Assembly: GCF_000025725.1 (NCBI RefSeq)
Contig: NC_013943.1
Span: 434,001-498,000, forward strand
DNA length: 64,000 bases
Source: Denitrovibrio acetiphilus DSM 12809
Lineage (GTDB): Bacteria > Chrysiogenota > Deferribacteres > Deferribacterales > Geovibrionaceae
Direction: 5' to 3'
Shown: one piece after another, positions 61,984-64,000 of the stretch
How the letters are laid out: every line of letters starts with the position of its first letter
Position numbering within the stretch: the stretch's first letter is position 1
The notes under the pieces: model-generated
The model's input: the letters and a program-made list of their open reading frames with translations, nothing else
Databases searched by the model: none
What the model was told of the DNA's origin: nothing
Position numbers and translations under genes: made by a program

Positions 61984-62396
61984 TTCATCACCACCTGAAG
62001 CAGAGCGGGGTAAGACTCAAGTTCGCTTTTGTTCCGGAATTCGATGCGAAACTGGTCGAAAAGTCCGTCAGTGTAGAAATAAATACGGAATTCTGCTCCG
62101 GTTGCTGTCTCTTCATTTATGTGTACAGTTCTGACGTCCCCAGCTGGAATGCTGACTCTGGTTCCATCAAAAAGCTGTATGGTGTCAGAGCCTTTATAGC
62201 CTGTAATGAACACTTGTGTGTTAAGTTCAGTGGCGGCTTTAAGATGTGAGTCGATTATTTCCTGAAAGAAGGTTTCAGTACTGTCAGATAGGATCGTGTT
62301 CTGAGCCAGTTTCGGGGCAACGGTCATTAGACCGATGCCCGCGATAACCATAACTATAAGTATCTCTACAAGGGTAAACCCCTGTTTGCGTTTCAT
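61980..62396 (-). CDS. gspH: Type II secretion minor pseudopilin GspH-like
   Basis: 138 residues, with prepilin site KRKQG|FTLVEILIVMVIAG and E5, then a soluble domain. It shares one base with gspG upstream. Confidence 0.83.
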   Translation of the reverse strand: MKRKQGFTLVEILIVMVIAGIGLMTVAPKLAQNTILSDSTETFFQEIIDSHLKAATELNTQVFITGYKGSDTIQLFDGTRVSIPAGDVRTVHINEETATGAEFRIYFYTDGLFDQFRIEFRNKSELESYPALLQVVMK

Positions 62397-62821
62397 TATT
62401 TATAACTGTAGATGTCTGATGCGAAATCTTCGCCGCCCTCTTTGCCGTCAGAACCGTAAGAGATTATTTCGTAATCTCTGTCGTCATCTCCGGGGCTTCT
62501 GTAGACATAATCATTATCCCACGGGTCTTTGATGCTCGATTCTTCCATGTAGCCGCCCTTTTTATAATTTTTCGGAATGGGCTCGACTTCCGGTTTTTTG
62601 GTAAGAGCTTCAAGTCCCTGATCTGTGGTTGGGTAGCTGCCGTTTTCCAGTTTGTATATCTTCAGGGCAGACTCAATCGCTCTCATGTCGAGTTTAGCTT
62701 TTGTCACCCTGGCTTCGTCTGGCTTATCAAGAAATTTAGGTACGAGAAGTGTGCCGAGTATCCCGAGGATAACTATAACGACAAGCACTTCAATGATGGT
62801 GAATCCTTTTCTGTTTCCCAC
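62396..62821 (-). CDS. gspG: Type II secretion major pseudopilin GspG
   Basis: 141 residues from GTG 62821, seven bases after GGAG. The prepilin motif [19 protein letters not shown] is followed by [34 protein letters not shown] and a C-terminal [13 protein letters not shown], the standard GspG fold with calcium-binding loop. It is the first gene of the minus-strand operon G-H-I-J-K-L-M-N. The sequence between 62821 and 62898 is the divergent promoter region, in which I see no clear promoter. Confidence 0.95.
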   Translation of the reverse strand: MGNRKGFTIIEVLVVIVILGILGTLLVPKFLDKPDEARVTKAKLDMRAIESALKIYKLENGSYPTTDQGLEALTKKPEVEPIPKNYKKGGYMEESSIKDPWDNDYVYRSPGDDDRDYEIISYGSDGKEGGEDFASDIYSYK

Positions 62822-62897
62822 TTTTCATCTCCGCTGTTTTTATTAATAATTCAGATTATATTTGACAAAGACACTTTCGACAATAGATAGTTTAGTT

Positions 62898-63305
62898 ATG
62901 GATAAAAAACGTACATCTGACTTCAATATTATGCTTGTTTTCATACTCGGCGGCTTAGTGTGGTTTGCTGTACGCCTTTCCTATGGGGCGTTTAGGCTTC
63001 CTGAAGCGAAGGAAATACTTATATTTCTGCTGCTTGCCCCTGTGGCAGAAGAGCTGTTTTTCAGAGGAGTTGTCCAGGACATTCTGAGGCGTAAAACTAC
63101 CTCTGTAATGATAGGAATCAGTTTGGCAAATATTATTACGTCACTGTGTTTTACGCTTTTTCACATCCCTTTTTGGGGATATATGCATTCTGCACTGGTG
63201 TTCATACCATCTATTATATTCGGTTTTCTATATGATAGAACAGGGAAATTAGCGTATTCTGTAATTTTGCACTCAATTTATAATCTCAACATTTTTATAG
63301 TTTGA
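62898..63305 (+). CDS. Small CPBP-family intramembrane metalloprotease
   Basis: 135 residues from ATG 62898; an upstream in-frame TTG at 62862 is less likely. Four membrane segments carry the ABI/CPBP motifs: PVAEELFFRG (EExxxR), TLFHIPFW (FxxxH) and HSIYNLN (HxxxN). Such Rce1-like enzymes cleave within membranes. This one is very short and lies between the two arms of the type II secretion locus, so it may process a secreted protein or a C-terminal sorting tag. The substrate is not known. Confidence 0.85.
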   Translation: MDKKRTSDFNIMLVFILGGLVWFAVRLSYGAFRLPEAKEILIFLLLAPVAEELFFRGVVQDILRRKTTSVMIGISLANIITSLCFTLFHIPFWGYMHSALVFIPSIIFGFLYDRTGKLAYSVILHSIYNLNIFIV

Positions 63306-63335
63306 AATTCTTATTAATCATGGTAATCATATAGC

Positions 63336-64000
63336 ATGAAATTGATTAATTATAAACATATCCTATACAGTGCTGCTGTTGCATTCAGCCTTGCGTGGGC
63401 TGTAAGCGGCTGGGTGTCGATGTACATGTCAGGTTCATACAACGTGTCTATCGATGTCAGCTCCTCTAAAGATACACAAAAAGCAGTTCTGCCGGATACA
63501 GATCTTATTATCGAGAAAAACATATTTGATGCCGAGATATCCGAAGTAGTTATTTCCGATACTGAAACACAAACTGTCGAGGGTGTTTATACACCTGCGG
63601 CGGCGGGATTTAAAGCGGCTCTGCTCGGTGTGCTCACCGGAGACGAAGACGCAATAGCTGTTATCACCTTCAACGATAAAAATTACATACTGCGGCAGGG
63701 GATTGCGCAGGACGGGCTGGAACTGGTGGAGACAGGCTATTTCCATGTGGTGGTCAGGTTTCGGGGGAAAGATTACAGGCTGATACTGACGGCTGACGAA
63801 AATGGTGTGCCGAATAAGGCAGGGAAGATATCCGCCGGAGCGACGCCCGCAGCGTCCGCAGACCAGACAAACTTCAAAATCAGCAGAAAAGAAGTTGTAG
63901 AAAAATTATCCGACGTTAATTCTGTTATCAAGTCTGTGCTGATAATACCTTATGAGAGAAATGGTAATTTTGAAGGGTACCGTGTGCGGAGAATGGCTGG
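63336..64000 (+). CDS. gspC: Type II secretion protein GspC-like (3' truncated by window)
   Basis: The frame opens at ATG 63336 and runs to the window edge without a stop, 221 codons. A membrane helix (about 8-28, YSAAVAFSLAWAVSGW) leads to a periplasmic domain with LIIEKNIFD and AALLGVLTGDEDAIAVITF, the homology-region pattern of GspC, which connects the inner-membrane platform to the secretin GspD. The C-terminal PDZ-like start (SVIKSVLIIPYERNGNFEGY) is cut by the edge. gspD is probably next. The ribosome site is weak. Confidence 0.8.
   Translation, partial: MKLINYKHILYSAAVAFSLAWAVSGWVSMYMSGSYNVSIDVSSSKDTQKAVLPDTDLIIEKNIFDAEISEVVISDTETQTVEGVYTPAAAGFKAALLGVLTGDEDAIAVITFNDKNYILRQGIAQDGLELVETGYFHVVVRFRGKDYRLILTADENGVPNKAGKISAGATPAASADQTNFKISRKEVVEKLSDVNSVIKSVLIIPYERNGNFEGYRVRRMA

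Overview
The window looks like chromosome from a motile, anaerobically respiring, Gram-negative bacterium, most likely a member of the Deferribacterota (Denitrovibrio/Geovibrio-like). That placement is an inference from moderate G+C, two large multiheme c-type cytochromes, a type II secretion operon, a flagellin/FlaG/Maf locus, GH57-type alpha-glucan enzymes and a heme-binding chemoreceptor. I see no tRNA, rRNA, CRISPR array, insertion sequence or prophage.

Layout. 1-465: end of a DegT/PseC-like sugar aminotransferase. 554-5792: histidine kinase, NtrC-type sigma-54 activator and a 9-CXXCH cytochrome preceded by a near-perfect -24/-12 promoter and a palindromic candidate activator site. 5876-6388: ferritin. 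6470-18010: seven-gene alpha-glucan (glycogen) island with three different GH57 enzymes, a glycogen synthase, GalT, a DUF4912 protein and a nucleotidyltransferase fused to a phosphomutase-like domain that has lost its catalytic motifs. 18163-26421: receiver protein, rpe, murein transglycosylase, PAS kinase, argB, pcm, a frameshifted LOG/TIGR00725-type pseudogene, an RpoS-like sigma factor and an M24 peptidase.

26408-38567 is the flagellin-decoration region. It holds a NeuB-type nonulosonate synthase, a PIG-L deacetylase and an SpsF-type nucleotidyltransferase; a long flagellin and FlaG (with a good sigma-28 promoter); a Maf glycosyltransferase; and a tight five-gene operon of radical SAM/SPASM, GNAT, methyltransferase, amidohydrolase and WbqC proteins. 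This last operon is the best candidate for an undescribed pathway.

38775-42510: argJ, argC, hemL. 42736-44653: a P-II-like protein translationally coupled to the ATP synthase Fo genes (atpZ, atpI, atpB, atpE). 44727-46238: an 11-heme cytochrome. 46500-48645: rplY, psd, pssA. 48788-50445: leuA, preceded by a nine-residue ORF with three CTA leucine codons. 50511-52232: heme chemoreceptor. 52373-56619: yebC, ruvC, ruvA, lolD-like, mtnP, murB. 56669-64000: a lipoprotein, the type II secretion genes gspG-H-I-J-K-L-M-N on the minus strand, then a small CPBP protease and the start of gspC on the plus strand.

Translational coupling by 1-20 nt overlaps is very common here, and several starts were moved to the ATG/GTG/TTG that has a proper Shine-Dalgarno. 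Degenerate REP-like elements related to CATTGC...GAAGCAATCT lie in three intergenic gaps.
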